A program made the translations under genes and the position numbers. This document shows, one piece after another, positions 25,034 through 34,719 of a DNA stretch of 64,000 nucleotides. The notes under the pieces were generated by a model that saw only the letters and a program-made list of their open reading frames with translations, did not search any database and was not told the origin of the DNA. Location: positions 95,204,486 to 95,268,485 of the forward strand of contig CM042141.1 in NCBI GenBank assembly GCA_023376005.1. Direction: 5' to 3'. This DNA comes from Doryteuthis pealeii. Lineage: Eukaryota; Mollusca; Cephalopoda; Myopsida; Loliginidae. Within the stretch, counting starts at the first letter, position 1, and each line of letters opens with the position of its first letter.

Positions 25034-25605
25034 GTTGATTGGCTGGTTGGTTGGGTTTTACAGCATGTCAACCCATGGGCTATTTTATAGCAAAGATGTT
25101 TATCTTTTATTCATTATTAGTGGGTATTCAATTCTCTTAACTTATTTTTTATCTATCTAACCCATACCCTAACAGGTACTACCATTCTGGGTCAGAGAAG
25201 CACCTGAGAATAATGACAATGAAGGGGTACTCCACACTCCCCAGAGCTCCTATATGCAGTTTAGCATCATACCCAGGACATTAATACTCTAAGCCACTGC
25301 GTTCTAGCACATATATGATAAAAAGTGTTGGAGGTGTTTGTCATAAGAGAAATACAGTTGGAACCATTATATAGGTGCTAGGGTTTGACATGACCAGCCA
25401 ATTGATCAGAGGGGGCCTTTCTGACTGCTTGTCTAGCCCAAGTAAGGGCCAAAGTGGAGTGTTGCATGTCATGGACTGTTTAGTCAGAAGGATTCTGACC
25501 TTATACATCACAGATTGCAATGCACGCCCAACGTGGCCCCATCAGGGGTGTCTTACCCCTCTGCAGAGGTGCAGTGGGCACATTCTACAGTAACAACCGA
25601 CAGGA
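25034..25605 (+). repeat. S3 SINE, complete (copy C and beyond)
   Basis: Runs from (TTGG)n-like start through 'GTTTGACATGACCAGCC' to the end block 'CTGCAGAGGTGCAGTGGGC'. It continues 117 bases past the point where copy A breaks. Confidence 0.8.
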
Positions 25606-25619
25606 CAGTTTTTAATGTT

Positions 25620-26150
25620 AAAAAAATCAATACTTTAGTACAAAATAATTATAGGAAATATAAGAAAACAGATTTGACCTGAGGAAAAGGCATTGACTAT
25701 TATTGACATTGTGATAATATAGATCACATGTTAAAATGTTGACACCTTAAAATATCATCGATATCTATGTGTGCATGCAAACATCAATACACATGTCTGC
25801 CTTGTGATTGAGATAGTTGTGTATTCTCCAACAATTGTAGTTGTCAGTGCTTATTACAATATAAAGTATCTGGAGACTCTCTTCTTGTTGTGGTCTCAGT
25901 GGGAGGCCAAAGTAAGAATGATCAATGGTAGACTAAATTAAGTCTGACAGAATAAAGAAAAGGGAATACTATTTATTTGGGCAGACTCGGCCAGAGAGCA
26001 GAAATGGACAGAGATGCATTTACCTTTAGATAAGTTTGGCATTTATGTATTTCCTTTCTTTATGTTCCAATAAGATTTTTGTTTTAAAAATAATTAGCTT
26101 CTCTTTTTCATTAATTGAATAAATAAAGAAGGTATACATTTTTTATATAT
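25620..26150. other. No gene seen
   Basis: AT-rich sequence between the end of S3 and the mariner element. No ORF or repeat family was recognised. Confidence 0.5.
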
Positions 26151-26194
26151 ATCATACAAGATATGTCAGAAAAGTTGCAGGTTGATCACATTTT

Positions 26195-26708
26195 TTGATG
26201 GCGAAAAGGCGAGGGGACCGACGCGATGGAAAACGAGGCATCGCAGGCGCAAGTCGTCTTCGTCTCCCGCTGGCAGACCACAAAGTCGCTTCTGATGACC
26301 GCGTGCAGGAAACGATGTTGGCCCATCCTCTGGTGGGGTGGCTTTGGCGATGACGTCGACGAACAAGTGTCTTTGGAAAAAAGAGACTGCACAACAGTCA
26401 CCCTCGCGCGTTCTTCTGATCCCGCTTAACTGAGCGTCCTGTTCTCTTTTGGGCGACGAGCACGAAGAACGGCGTTTGCTCACCGTTAACCGCTCAAGCG
26501 CTGGCTCATTTCGCTCTTTGGCTCTAGTTAATCGAGCATCTCGGGTCGCAGTTGCAGTTACTAACCTATTTTTCCATTCGACGCCGTGCTCTCCTCACTC
26601 CTCGTCCGGCGCCCGTCCAGCTGCAACAGTTTGCTGCTGCACACAACCGCCAATGGACTACCGCTAACGTTCTTCTTCTATTAATTAACTCACCGCCCTC
26701 GGCTCGGT
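26195..26708 (+). other. GC-rich segment, probable ITS2-like spacer
   Basis: This block is far richer in G and C than anything around it and lies directly upstream of the conserved 28S start, where ITS2 would sit in an rDNA unit. I cannot identify a 5.8S gene inside it, and spacers are too variable to recognise by eye. Several overlapping short ORFs on both strands are what GC-rich non-coding DNA gives by chance. Confidence 0.4.
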
Positions 26709-26772
26709 CGAGACGACCCGCTGAACTTAAGCATATCGCTAAGCGGAGGAAAAGAAACCAACTGGGATTCGC
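26709..26772 (+). rRNA. 5' end of 28S (LSU) rRNA, fragment
   Basis: The segment contains 'GACCCGCTGAACTTAAGCAT' followed by 'AAGCGGAGGAAAAGAAACCA', the near-universal start of eukaryotic 28S rRNA. The match stops after 'GGGATTCGCC', where 28S would continue with the AGTAACGGCGAG block. Transposase sequence begins instead. Small differences (ATCGCTAAG, AACCAACTGGG) could reflect the host's own rDNA, decay, or another organism. Confidence 0.85.
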
Positions 26773-26773
26773 C

Positions 26774-27188
26774 TTTTTTCGATGGGAAGAGCATCATCCA
26801 CTGTGAGTTCTTGTCACACGGCCAGACAATCAACCAGCATATCTACAAAGAGATGCAGCAATTGCTTCATTCAGAGTGTGAGAAAAGGCAAGAGATGTGG
26901 CAAGACAACTCGTGGGTGCTTCACCATGACAACGCACTGCCCTGAGTATCCGAGAGTTCCTGGCCCAGAAGAACATCACTGTGCTGGAGGAACCTTCCTA
27001 CTCACCTGACCTGGCTCCTTGGGATTTTTTCCTTTTCCCCAAGCTCAAGGGAACCCATTTTGAGGATGTGCACAACATCAAAAAGGCTGTGATGACCGAG
27101 CTATGGAGAATCCCAGGAGAATGCAAGCATTGCAGAGAAGGATGGAAAAGTGCATTAGGGGGATTACTTTGAAGGGGATAATTTGTAG
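26774..27188 (+). pseudogene. Mariner transposase, C-terminal half, frame-broken
   Basis: The frame reads 'FFDGKSIIHCEFLSHGQTIN', then 'SWVLHHDNA' carrying the second catalytic Asp. About seven bases appear lost here, shifting the frame. The next frame reads 'SIREFLAQKNITVLEEPSYS' and 'PDLAPWDFFLFPKLKGTHFE' with the third Asp of the DD34D triad. A second shift precedes 'DYFEGDNL', the normal mariner C-terminus, with the stop at 27186-27188. The first catalytic Asp and the helix-turn-helix domain are missing, so no active enzyme is possible. Confidence 0.85.
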
Positions 27189-27259
27189 TTTGTAGTTTAG
27201 ATTTGAAATAAAATTTTTATGACACCAGTCCTGGAACTTTTCTGATATACCTTGTATTT

Positions 27260-27960
27260 GCTAGTTACAGAAGAGATATGAGTTTTATCTGCAGTTTCAC
27301 AATATGTATTTTGACCCACAGACTTTTTTCTCATTAATTAATTTCTCATGTGGATTTAATACAAAAGGCCAGACTCTGTTGTGTGTTGGTTGCAGGTAAA
27401 TTCTATGTGAAATGTAACATTAAAGAAACAAGCAAAACAGTACAAATAATCACAAAGAAATTTGAGTCGTAATAAAAATTGTCCTTTATATGTGTATTAT
27501 AAATTGTATCAAATGTATCAAACAAGTTACAAAGGTATGGTTTGGTTAATGAATTTTCCTTTTTACAAATTCTTATTAATGTTAAAACTTACTTGTATTT
27601 TTTCACCCAGTTAGAGGAGGATTGGTATTCATGAACTTGTCTGTTTGCTGGCCCCTGCCTTTCAGCTCTCTACTACTACTATAAATCTTCCCTTCCCTCG
27701 GTCTCAGAATGTCCGTTAGTTGGCAGGAGTTTTGAACTTTTGGTGTCGGTCAGTCTGGCTTAATCTATTTTTAGAATACAATCCTTTTTTCTTTGTTCCC
27801 TAAACCTGGTCTAACATGAATTTACAGCTTATGAACCATTACAACTCCTTTTTAAGAGAAGTCTGCATCATCAGATAGCCAAATATATAATCTTAAGTAT
27901 ATGGCTATCTGGTTGGATAGACTATGCATGTCTGCCAGAAATGAAGTTCTATTTAAACTT
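27260..27960. other. No gene seen
   Basis: AT-rich DNA with no convincing ORF. 'ATATGGCTATCTGGTTGGATAG' (split: ATATGGCTATC, TGGTTGGATAG) near 27898 is preceded by a reversed 'GATAGCCAAATATATAATC' at 27874, a small hairpin. Confidence 0.4.
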
Positions 27961-27962
27961 TA

Positions 27963-28052
27963 TTGGAAGCACCTGTAATGTAATAGTTATTGTCATAAGA
28001 AATGGACAGCAACATGAGTTCAAATCCTGGATGAGGCTGACTGCATTTCATA
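27963..28052 (+). repeat. S2 head fragment
   Basis: 'GTAATGTAATAGTTATTGTC', 'GAGTTCAAATCCTGGATGAG' (box B-like) and 'GCATTTCATATAGCACTA' are S2 head landmarks. Confidence 0.75.
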
Positions 28053-28071
28053 TAGCACTATTGTTGGCATC

Positions 28072-28163
28072 CTTTCATACACTGAGTTGGCGAGGGCCGG
28101 CATCTAATCAAGAACCTTGGTATTCCTGGTCGAACGCTATACCGACTGAGCTAAACCGGCCAT
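28072..28163 (-). repeat. S1 head fragment, reversed
   Basis: Reversed tRNA-like head: 'TGGCGAGGGCCGGCATC' and 'CGCTATACCGACTGAGCTAA', the complement of box A TTAGCTCAGTCGG. A (TA)n follows at 28164-28187. Confidence 0.8.
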
Positions 28164-28425
28164 ATATATATATATATATATATATATTGCAGTTACCGCA
28201 GTTACCACTTGTGGATTTTTTCCTAAAACCGATTAAAAAGTGCTCAATATAAAGAGCTAAATATACGTTTAAAATCAAATGCTTTAAAAACTACCGACTT
28301 AAGTCTCTCGCAGTAGCGCGAATCTTCAGGGTATTTTCTTCCTACCATCATTCTGTATTTTATGGCTGGTTAGTGCCCATTTTCAATACAGTATAAAGAC
28401 GACGGTGTAGTGTCCAATTTTTTTT

Positions 28426-28790
28426 TTAACTGCATCTGTGCGAGTGGCTGAACAGGTCAATTTTTGAATGGCAGTCTTTGGTGCAGTGATTGCAAACAAA
28501 CAGTGGTGCTTGCTGGAGTTGCTGTTGTCTCTCCTTCCTTCTGGCTCTCTTTTCTGTGGCGGCTTCTTTCCTCTCTTTTTCACTCCTTTTCATCCCTTGT
28601 TTGACAAGGAGGTGCCGGGCTGCTCGGTTTTCTGCACCCACCTCCCATGTGTTGGTGTTGATGTGGCATGTCTTCATGTCCTTCTTGCAGATGTCTTTAA
28701 AGTGTAGGTGTGGTCTCCCTACCGGTCGGGAGCTTTCTACTATTTCACTATACAGTAGGTCTTTGGGGATGCGGCCTTTGTACTAATACT
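28426..28790 (-). pseudogene. LINE 3' end with C-terminal zinc-finger motif
   Basis: The minus strand, with one frame change, reads 'KDMKTCHINTNTWEVGAENR', 'KRARRKERQQQLQQAPLFVC' and finally 'CNHCTKDCHSKIDLFSHSHR'. The last piece is a C2H2-like CX2C...HX3H pattern immediately before the stop. A small zinc finger at the very end is typical of the longer ORF of several invertebrate LINE families whose transcripts end shortly after. The upstream reverse transcriptase is missing. Confidence 0.7.
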
Positions 28791-28794
28791 TTTG

Positions 28795-28990
28795 AGAAAG
28801 GTATAAATCCACTATTCTTCCTCCAGCTATGGGTAAATAGTAGGACAGATTGGGCTCTTTAGCCTTGGCATAGAAACCAGTCTAGGAGAAGGAAAACTCT
28901 GAAATCAAACCTGTGAAACTCTGCTTAAAGATTGACCTTGTGCCACATTCTGCTCGTGTGGAGGGGTTGGGTAAATACATATTAGATCTT
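28795..28990 (+). repeat. S2 body and tail
   Basis: 'AAAGGTATAAATCCACTATTC', then 'GGTAAATAGTAGGACAG', 'TCTAGGAGAAGGAAAACTC' and the end 'GTGGAGGGGTTGGGTAAATAC'. Confidence 0.8.
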
Positions 28991-29036
28991 TATCTACTGG
29001 AAGGCAAGTTAACATCTTTGTTGAGATTTTTTGTAT

Positions 29037-29251
29037 ATAAGGTGTGTGCTAGATGCCCGCTTTTATTTATAGACTCAGCGATACTGGCCATAACTACTTT
29101 GACTTTCGAGGACGACGGACATAGGATTAAATCACTGGACCTTTAACAATACGCAGGATAGGACTTATTCACTTACCAAAGGATTCCATAACTCAGGACT
29201 TACTTACTTTAAGTCCTTTTCAACTGGCCAAGGATGGCATTTAAAAACTTA
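29037..29251 (+). repeat. Unclassified dispersed repeat, matches 61256-61556 inverted
   Basis: Shares long stretches such as 'ATAACTACTTTGA', 'GATTAAATCACTGGACCTTT' and 'AATACGCAGGATAGGACTTA' with the reverse strand of 61256-61556. The copy at 61 kb has an extra internal block. Family unknown. Confidence 0.8.
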
Positions 29252-29534
29252 GTCTAAGTCTAAGGAATTTGAGAATCTTCATGTGTTATCCACATACCAT
29301 GACCCATATGTTTCTTGCTAAACACAAACATAATTAATATATCTTACGTCTCTCTCTATTGCACTTCTAATGGCATCTAAACTGTAATAAACTCACAAGA
29401 AGGGTCTTCTTTCCAGAAACCACTTACACAGTGAATTCAAATCTCACCCCCATGGTCTTGTACCAGGACTAAACTAAGCTTAGTAAATAACAATACAGTC
29501 AGATTTATTTTTTACTATCCTTGGTGTCTAAGAA

Positions 29535-29998
29535 TTCCTCTTTCTTTCTTCTTTCTTTCTTTTTTCTTTCTTTCTATGGCATATTCTTTCTTTTTCTTCT
29601 TAATTTATTTTTCTTTCTTTCTTTCTTTCTTTCTAATGCCCCAATTTCTTTCTTACATTCCTTCTCTTTCTATTTTCTTTTTTCTTGCACTTCTTCTCCT
29701 TTTTTCTTTCTTTCTTTTTTCCTTCTTATCAACCAAATTCTTTTTTTCATTTGTCTCAATGTCTTTCTTTCTTTCTTTCTTTCTTTCTTTTCTTTCTTTC
29801 TTTCTGTTTGTTTGTCTGTCTATCTGTTCATTTGTATTTTTCTTTCTTTCTCATTTTCTGTATTTCTTTGGAAATTATCTTTTTATTTTCTTTCCTCTTA
29901 GGATTCCTCTTTCATTCCTTCTTTCATTCCTTCTTTCATTCATTCTTTCTTTCTTTCTTTCTTTCTTTCTGTCCATTTGTATTTTTCTTTCTTTGTCA
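29535..29998 (+). repeat. (CTTT)n polypyrimidine tract
   Basis: About 460 bases, almost all CTTT/TTTC with CATT, CTGT and CCTT variants. Long Phe/Leu/Ser-rich reading frames on the plus strand are a by-product. Confidence 0.95.
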
Positions 29999-30315
29999 TT
30001 TAATAGCGGCAGCAGAGATATCACCAAAGAACAAGTGATCACAAATTTTACATCACGGTCAAACAATAACAACAATGTTTCTTTGTTGTCATTTTTGTTT
30101 GCCTTTTCCCGCGATTCAATCTATCAACATTGGGCACACACAACGGCATAAAACTACAAGTTGCTTTCTGAATAGTTGACACAATTTGATGCAACCAAAT
30201 GCAGTTCAACAGCAATCAATCCGATTAATTCACACAGATCGGAAAGAAAAAAAGAAATCACAAAAGAAGAAAATTTGAAGGATAAGTAAGTAAAAAAAAA
30301 GTTGACATTTTTGGT

Positions 30316-30702
30316 ATCAGTTGAACAGCGAGGGAGTCTATCTCCTTTTTGTTAGCACTAGACCAGGGAGATTGTTTTTGGCTGAGGTGGAGTGCCACAC
30401 CTACCGTCAGCTCCTAGAAACTTTAATGCATAGATCAGATTACCCAGTCTGTGCTACTCATGGTATATTGTTGATATCAGCCGGACAGTGGGAGAGTATA
30501 TCCCTTTTTTGTTAGCACTAGACTAGGGACATTGTTTTTTGCTGAGTTGAAGCATCACACCTCCCATCAGCTCCCCACTTTACCTCACAGCTCTGATTAC
30601 GCAATCTGTGCTACTCATACGCTAAGTTGGCGGGGACAGGTATTGAACCCGGAACCTTGCAATTCCAAGGTGGGTGCTCTACCGACTGAGCTAAATTGGC
30701 CC
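30316..30702 (-). repeat. Two S1 SINEs in tandem, reversed
   Basis: The outer copy (30316-30461) is truncated. The second (30462-30702) is complete and ends in 'GGTGGGTGCTCTACCGACTG', the reversed tRNA-like head with anticodon-arm region. Both carry 'TAGCACTAGACCAGGGAG'-type body sequence. Confidence 0.85.
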
Positions 30703-30837
30703 CTAATTGACATTATTTAAGACAACCAAAAGCAGTTCAACAGTAATCAGTTTAGCAGTTATCAATCCAGTTAATTCACAGGGATCAGAAAAAAAAAATA
30801 ACAAAAGAAAAAGAAATACCTATCAAATTCAGCCTGT

Positions 30838-30840
30838 TCA

Positions 30841-30871
<31 letters not shown>

Positions 30872-30925
30872 TTATATATCTCACTGTTCATATCTATCTA
30901 TCTATCACTCCATTCATATCTATCA
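30838..30925 (+). repeat. (TATC)n microsatellite
   Basis: TATC units at 30841-30871 and 30893-30905, with a repeated 'CACT.TTCATATC' block between. Confidence 0.9.
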
Positions 30926-31349
30926 AATTCAGTCTGTTAATATATATATATATAAACAGCAGTTGTGTGTATGTGTATGTCTGGAAGAAACTTCGAAAAT
31001 AAAACAATTAATGACAAAGTAAATATATATATACACATTAAATATCACCAGGGTTTGGTTTTTGAGCAAAAATAATAGAGATTTGATTTATATTCATGAA
31101 GATAATTAAAAAATAAAATTTAAATGATAACATCATGGAATTTTTTTTTTTTTCATTTTATATTTTAGATAGACATTAACATTTCTTTTCAGAGTAGCTA
31201 GATTAATGCAAGGTCTATTATTTTTACATAGGGATTTACATGGGTCATCCCATGAGGATTCAAATCACGATCCAGTAATAATGGATCTGCGAGACTAACT
31301 TTAAAAAAATCCCCCTCTACCCAGGCGATGCTGGGTAGCCGCGCTGTAT

Positions 31350-31351
<2 letters not shown>

Positions 31352-31395
<44 letters not shown>
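31352..31395. repeat. (TA)n microsatellite
   Basis: About 22 uninterrupted TA units. Confidence 0.95.
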
Positions 31396-31397
<2 letters not shown>

Positions 31398-31560
31398 TAC
31401 TCTGGCTGTCTGGACACCTTCCGCTGTGCAAGGATTATCAAGCTACATTAGAAGACCATTGGCAGTGAGTTCGATTCACACTCGGTACCCAGTTCGTCTA
31501 GCCTAGTACTGAATGTTTATCAATATACAACATTTTTGTGGAAGGATAAAGAAAATCATA
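31396..31560 (+). repeat. Possible tRNA-derived SINE, family unclear
   Basis: 'GCAGTGAGTTCGATTCACAC' resembles a box B region, with a 'TAGAAGACCATTGGC' block before it. Only one copy is visible in the window, so this is tentative. Confidence 0.3.
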
Positions 31561-31858
31561 ATCATCATCAGATCATGCTGACTGCATCAATCTCCATTAT
31601 AATAACTAGAACTCCGGGCGATGTAAAAATAGATTTTTGAAACATATTGCCTGAGGGGTGGGAGTTAAAAATTCAATGTCAGCGAGTTTGTACCCTAAGT
31701 TGGTAAAATCATCAAATTCATTAAAGGATTAAAAAATAAAACAATTTGAAATGTAAACTCTAAATATGTATTAAAATAAAACAAATTATATATAGATATA
31801 TAATACCAGTCATGTATTTATTAAAACTTGTTTTAAAAAACAATGTGGACTGTCATTT

Positions 31859-31933
31859 GAACATGCAACATTAGTTGCATGTTCAAATTTTGAGTGTATT
31901 TCTTGAATAAATACACTCAAAATTTGAACATGC
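31859..31933. repeat. Nested hairpins
   Basis: 31877-31901 and 31909-31933 are perfect 25-base reverse complements with a 7-base loop. 31859-31868 and 31875-31884 form a second 10-base hairpin sharing the 'GCATGTTC' arm, so two alternative folds compete. Confidence 0.85.
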
Positions 31934-32036
31934 CAAAAATCGTAGAATAAATTTGATTCTATATTATGACAATTTGGTAATGTGATATAAGCAGTGACGT
32001 AATTTTTGTTACAGACAAAAACCAGAAATGAATCTC

Positions 32037-32038
<2 letters not shown>

Positions 32039-32084
<46 letters not shown>
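32039..32084 (+). repeat. (ATT)n microsatellite
   Basis: About 15 ATT units. A similar (TTA)n tract lies at 32519-32563, on the other side of the LINE fragment. Confidence 0.95.
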
Positions 32085-32085
<1 letters not shown>

Positions 32086-32104
32086 TTCACTCCTTTTGAG
32101 ATTT

Positions 32105-32520
32105 TCACATCAGCATTAGCTGATGGTCTTTCACTGGAGTCTGAGTGGCAACAAGTCTCCTCAGGTCTCCAGGACTCTTCTAAGTATTCTGGCAGATTGC
32201 AGCAGTGCAGTATTCTGGATGGTCTCGATTCTCCCTCTGATTTCCAGATTTTCCAAACTTTTTTCCAATCTTTTTGGGACCGTTCCAAGTGCACCAACTA
32301 CAATTGGTATCACTTTCACTTTCATATTCCATAACCTTTTCAGTTCTCTGGCAAGGTCCAGGTATTTGTCCATTTTTTTCATTTTCCTTCAGCTTCACCC
32401 TGTGATCTGCTGGAACTGCAAAATCTACCAGTTGACAAGTTCTTTCTTTTTTGTTAATCAACACTAGGTCTGGTTTTCTTGCTGGGATAAGGTGATCTGT
32501 TTTTATCTCAAAGTTCCAAT
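32105..32520 (-). pseudogene. LINE fragment with restriction-like endonuclease signature
   Basis: The minus strand reads 'NFEIKTDHLIPARKPDLVLI' then 'CQLVDFAVPADHRVKL'. One frameshift follows, then 'KYLDLARELKRLWNMKVKVI', 'GALGTVPKRLEKSLENLEIR' and 'ALLQSARILRRVLET'. The spacing (K)PD-X14-D matches the catalytic signature of the restriction-like endonuclease found at the C-terminus of R2/NeSL/R4-type LINEs. The reverse transcriptase that should precede it is absent, cut at an ATT/TTA microsatellite. Clade assignment is inference. Confidence 0.65.
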
Positions 32521-32639
32521 TATTATTATTATTATTATAATTATTATTATTATTATTGTTATCATAATTATTAAAGCTACTAATAGAGAACCTAAGAGAC
32601 AAAGTTTAGGCTGTTAGTTAAAATTTCTTTAGAGATTGA

Positions 32640-33065
32640 TGGGTAGAATTTGACTATGTCAAATTGGATGAATGTGGCCTTTTTTGCTGGATGTTTTTGA
32701 ACCATTCGATGGCTTTGAAAGGAATTTTTCCATAGGTTTTGGTATACTTTTCCTTGTACTTCTGTTACGATCTTTTAAATTATTTGCTTGGATATTTTCC
32801 CTAATTCAGTTTTTGTGGGGTTAATCAGTCTTGCTTGGTGATTGTTTATGAAATTTGTCTTGTGGTCTTTTAACAGTATATAAGCGTTTTTCAAGTTGAT
32901 TTTTCCCATTCTCTCCTCTATCTTTAATTTATTGGCAAATCTAACAGTGTCGTTGTTAATCTGGGTTTCCATCTCCGAGTTGTCCACCCTGTAGGTGTCT
33001 GTGATTTTGTTGTTTAAAATGTGGTAGTATTTTGAGGGTTCTAGTCTTATATATGTTTTTGGATT
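32640..33065 (-). pseudogene. Penelope-like reverse transcriptase, N-terminal fragment
   Basis: The minus strand gives 'YIRLEPSKYYHILNNKITDT', 'TVRFANKLKIEERMGKINLK' and 'YILLKDHKTNFINNHQARLI', then 'NPTKTELGKISKQII', a stop, and 'WKNSFKAIEWFKNI'. The LKDHK.NF.NNP..RLINP.KSE.GK.SKQI pattern is the fingers region of a reverse transcriptase family that carries a GIY-YIG endonuclease at its C-terminus, of which 44832-45306 is an example. The catalytic YxDD palm is not present here. Confidence 0.65.
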
Positions 33066-33220
33066 TATCCGCTTTTATCCAGATTTGGTTAGATTTCCTT
33101 ATATTGGTGGATTGTATCAAGTGTTTCCTTGATAGAATTCAACCAAAATTTAGAACTCAAACATACATATAAATATTTGTGTATATATTTTTACATATAC
33201 AGAGTATTATGAATAAATGA

Positions 33221-33259
<39 letters not shown>

Positions 33260-33260
33260 A
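33221..33260. repeat. (TA)n microsatellite
   Basis: TA run interrupted by one ACATA. Confidence 0.9.
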
Positions 33261-33577
33261 TCATGTGTGAGTTAAAATCACTCATAAAAACATATGACAG
33301 GTATCGTTAATAAAACCCAGTCATCTCGGAAAAGCAATCCTTATATTTCTTAATCTTATGAAATGCCAATATCAAGCAAAAAATCGAAAAGGAGAAAAAA
33401 TTAACTAGAATAAAAAAAAAACAAGATAAAAGAAATAGCATAAAAAAAGGTGCATAAATGGGATTCTATTCTTTTAGCATATCTGGTATCAGATATGCGA
33501 CTCATCTCATATCACTGAGTATTGCATGTGGGTGTTACATTTGATCTTTCATTTTTTTTCTTTTTTTTTTTTTTCAG

Positions 33578-33752
33578 TCCCTCAAATGCAAAAATTGATT
33601 GAATTTCTGATCCGTTCCTATTACACTTCTGCTATCTTCTCCGATTACCACATTTTCGTCCCGTACTTTCCCTATTTTCCTTTTCATACACTTCTCCTTT
33701 CAGTCGCATCTATAAAATCACTTGCGCAGATAAAAGTACTCTGGGGTGGTAG
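33578..33752 (+). other. Candidate host exon (possibly untranslated)
   Basis: A 17-base T-rich run ends in TTTTCAG at 33577, a strong acceptor shape. At 33753 'GTAAGC' follows 'GGTAG', a good donor shape. The 175 bases between are GC-richer than the surroundings, match no repeat in the window and stay open in one frame ('MQKLIEFLIRSYYTSAIFSD', then 'YHIFVPYFPYFPFHTLLLSV'). No family was recognised. The run could also be a 5' untranslated exon or chance. Confidence 0.25.
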
Positions 33753-33929
33753 GTAAGCTTACCAGGTGTCATCTTTGAAATCTGCTGGATATGATTACAC
33801 GCACGTGCTGCTGGTGCTGCAAAAACAACAGCCGTCACCAATAAAACCTTCATCAGTTGACAATTCTGAAGTAAAGCATAACCCTGGGGGTCAAAATATC
33901 ATTGCTTATATTCTCTAGCAATGCAATTA

Positions 33930-34240
33930 GGAGGCTTGCTTTGTGTAATGGTTATTGTCAAATAGAATCAGCAACCCATGTTCAAATATTAAACAAGGTT
34001 GTTTTCATTTCCCTTTGTGCTAATGTTCTTGGATAAGGCATGAATTCATCTCTTATTCACCCCTCAGCTATGGGTAAATGGTACTGAGTTCTTTAGCTTT
34101 GGTTAGACCACTAGTCTTGGAGAAGGAAAACTCTGAATTCAAACTGGCTTTACTTCACTCTTCCCCCAACTAGCAGTAAATAGTAGGGCAGAATTCTTTA
34201 GCTTTGGATAAACAACTAAAGACCAAGACTAAAGGTTTTA
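33930..34240 (+). repeat. S2 SINE plus extra S2 tail
   Basis: The head 'TTGTGTAATGGTTATTGTC' is followed by the tail to 34145. A second partial tail follows at 34146-34240 ('CAGTAAATAGTAGGGCAG'). Confidence 0.75.
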
Positions 34241-34259
34241 GCAAACTGCTTCCTTCAGG

Positions 34260-34710
34260 TTATCAGTGGTGCCGACACCCAGGAATGAACCAGGGACCTT
34301 CAGATTATCAGACAGTCGTAGTCATCATAATTGCTTTGCTTTCCCAGCAGTTCTAGTCTTCTCACTAGCACTATCCAACTATATCTTCTCTTCCGCTCGT
34401 TTCGACAGCCAAAATGCTACTGCAGACCTTCTTCCTGATCTGGGAGGGCAGGTCCCTAAATATCCCATTGCTGTGTTTCATCTGGGCTCCTTACTCTGAA
34501 TTACACATTCGACATTCATCAGCACGCGTCAATCCTCATGACAAGACTTTTCATCCGGGTTACTCTGCACTGCTCATGCAGAATTTCACCAGCATTTCAA
34601 CAACGAAGAGGTGACGAGTTCAATTTCGCCGCACTTCTCCCCCTCAAAACAGGCCACACATATCCGGACTCATTTCGTTCGTGGGGGCTGGGAATCTGCT
34701 CGTCCACAAA
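34260..34710. other. Unclassified, moderately GC-rich stretch
   Basis: Better base balance than the neighbourhood, and ORFs of up to 87 codons overlap in three plus-strand frames. No domain, SINE landmark or LINE motif was recognised. Could be an old LINE or an untranslated host segment. Confidence 0.35.
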
Positions 34711-34719
34711 GGTAAAGAA

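Larger units (their letters stand above)
15840..25488 (+). repeat. Large direct repeat, copy C (most complete)
   Basis: This is the reference copy: no noisy stretch, and continuous through to the end of the repeat. Its left edge coincides with the outer end of a reversed S2 SINE (15547-15839). On the right, S3 sequence continues past 25488 into unique DNA, so the true right boundary of homology is set by where copy A stops. Every feature of copy A is found here at an offset of about 15,840. Confidence 0.95.
26157..27254 (+). mobile_element. Mariner element with rDNA-containing interior
   Basis: Terminal inverted repeats at 26157-26181 and 27230-27254 match at 22 of 25 positions ('CAAGATATGTCAGAAAAGTT' against 'CAAGGTATATCAGAAAAGTT'). 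They are flanked by TA on both sides (26155-26156 and 27255-27256), the expected mariner target duplication. The right 480 bases are a mariner transposase remnant. The left 600 bases, which should encode the DNA-binding domain, are instead GC-rich DNA ending in 28S rRNA sequence. At about 1.1 kb the element is close to normal mariner length (about 1.3 kb). Confidence 0.85.

Noticed and set aside
26166..26667. Several overlapping Arg/Ser-rich ORFs on both strands
   Set aside because: GC-rich DNA has few stops; the segment leads straight into 28S rRNA sequence and is better read as rDNA spacer.
29521..30151. Long Phe/Leu/Ser-rich ORFs resembling membrane proteins
   Set aside because: Produced by a (CTTT)n tract read in all three frames; no start context or domain.
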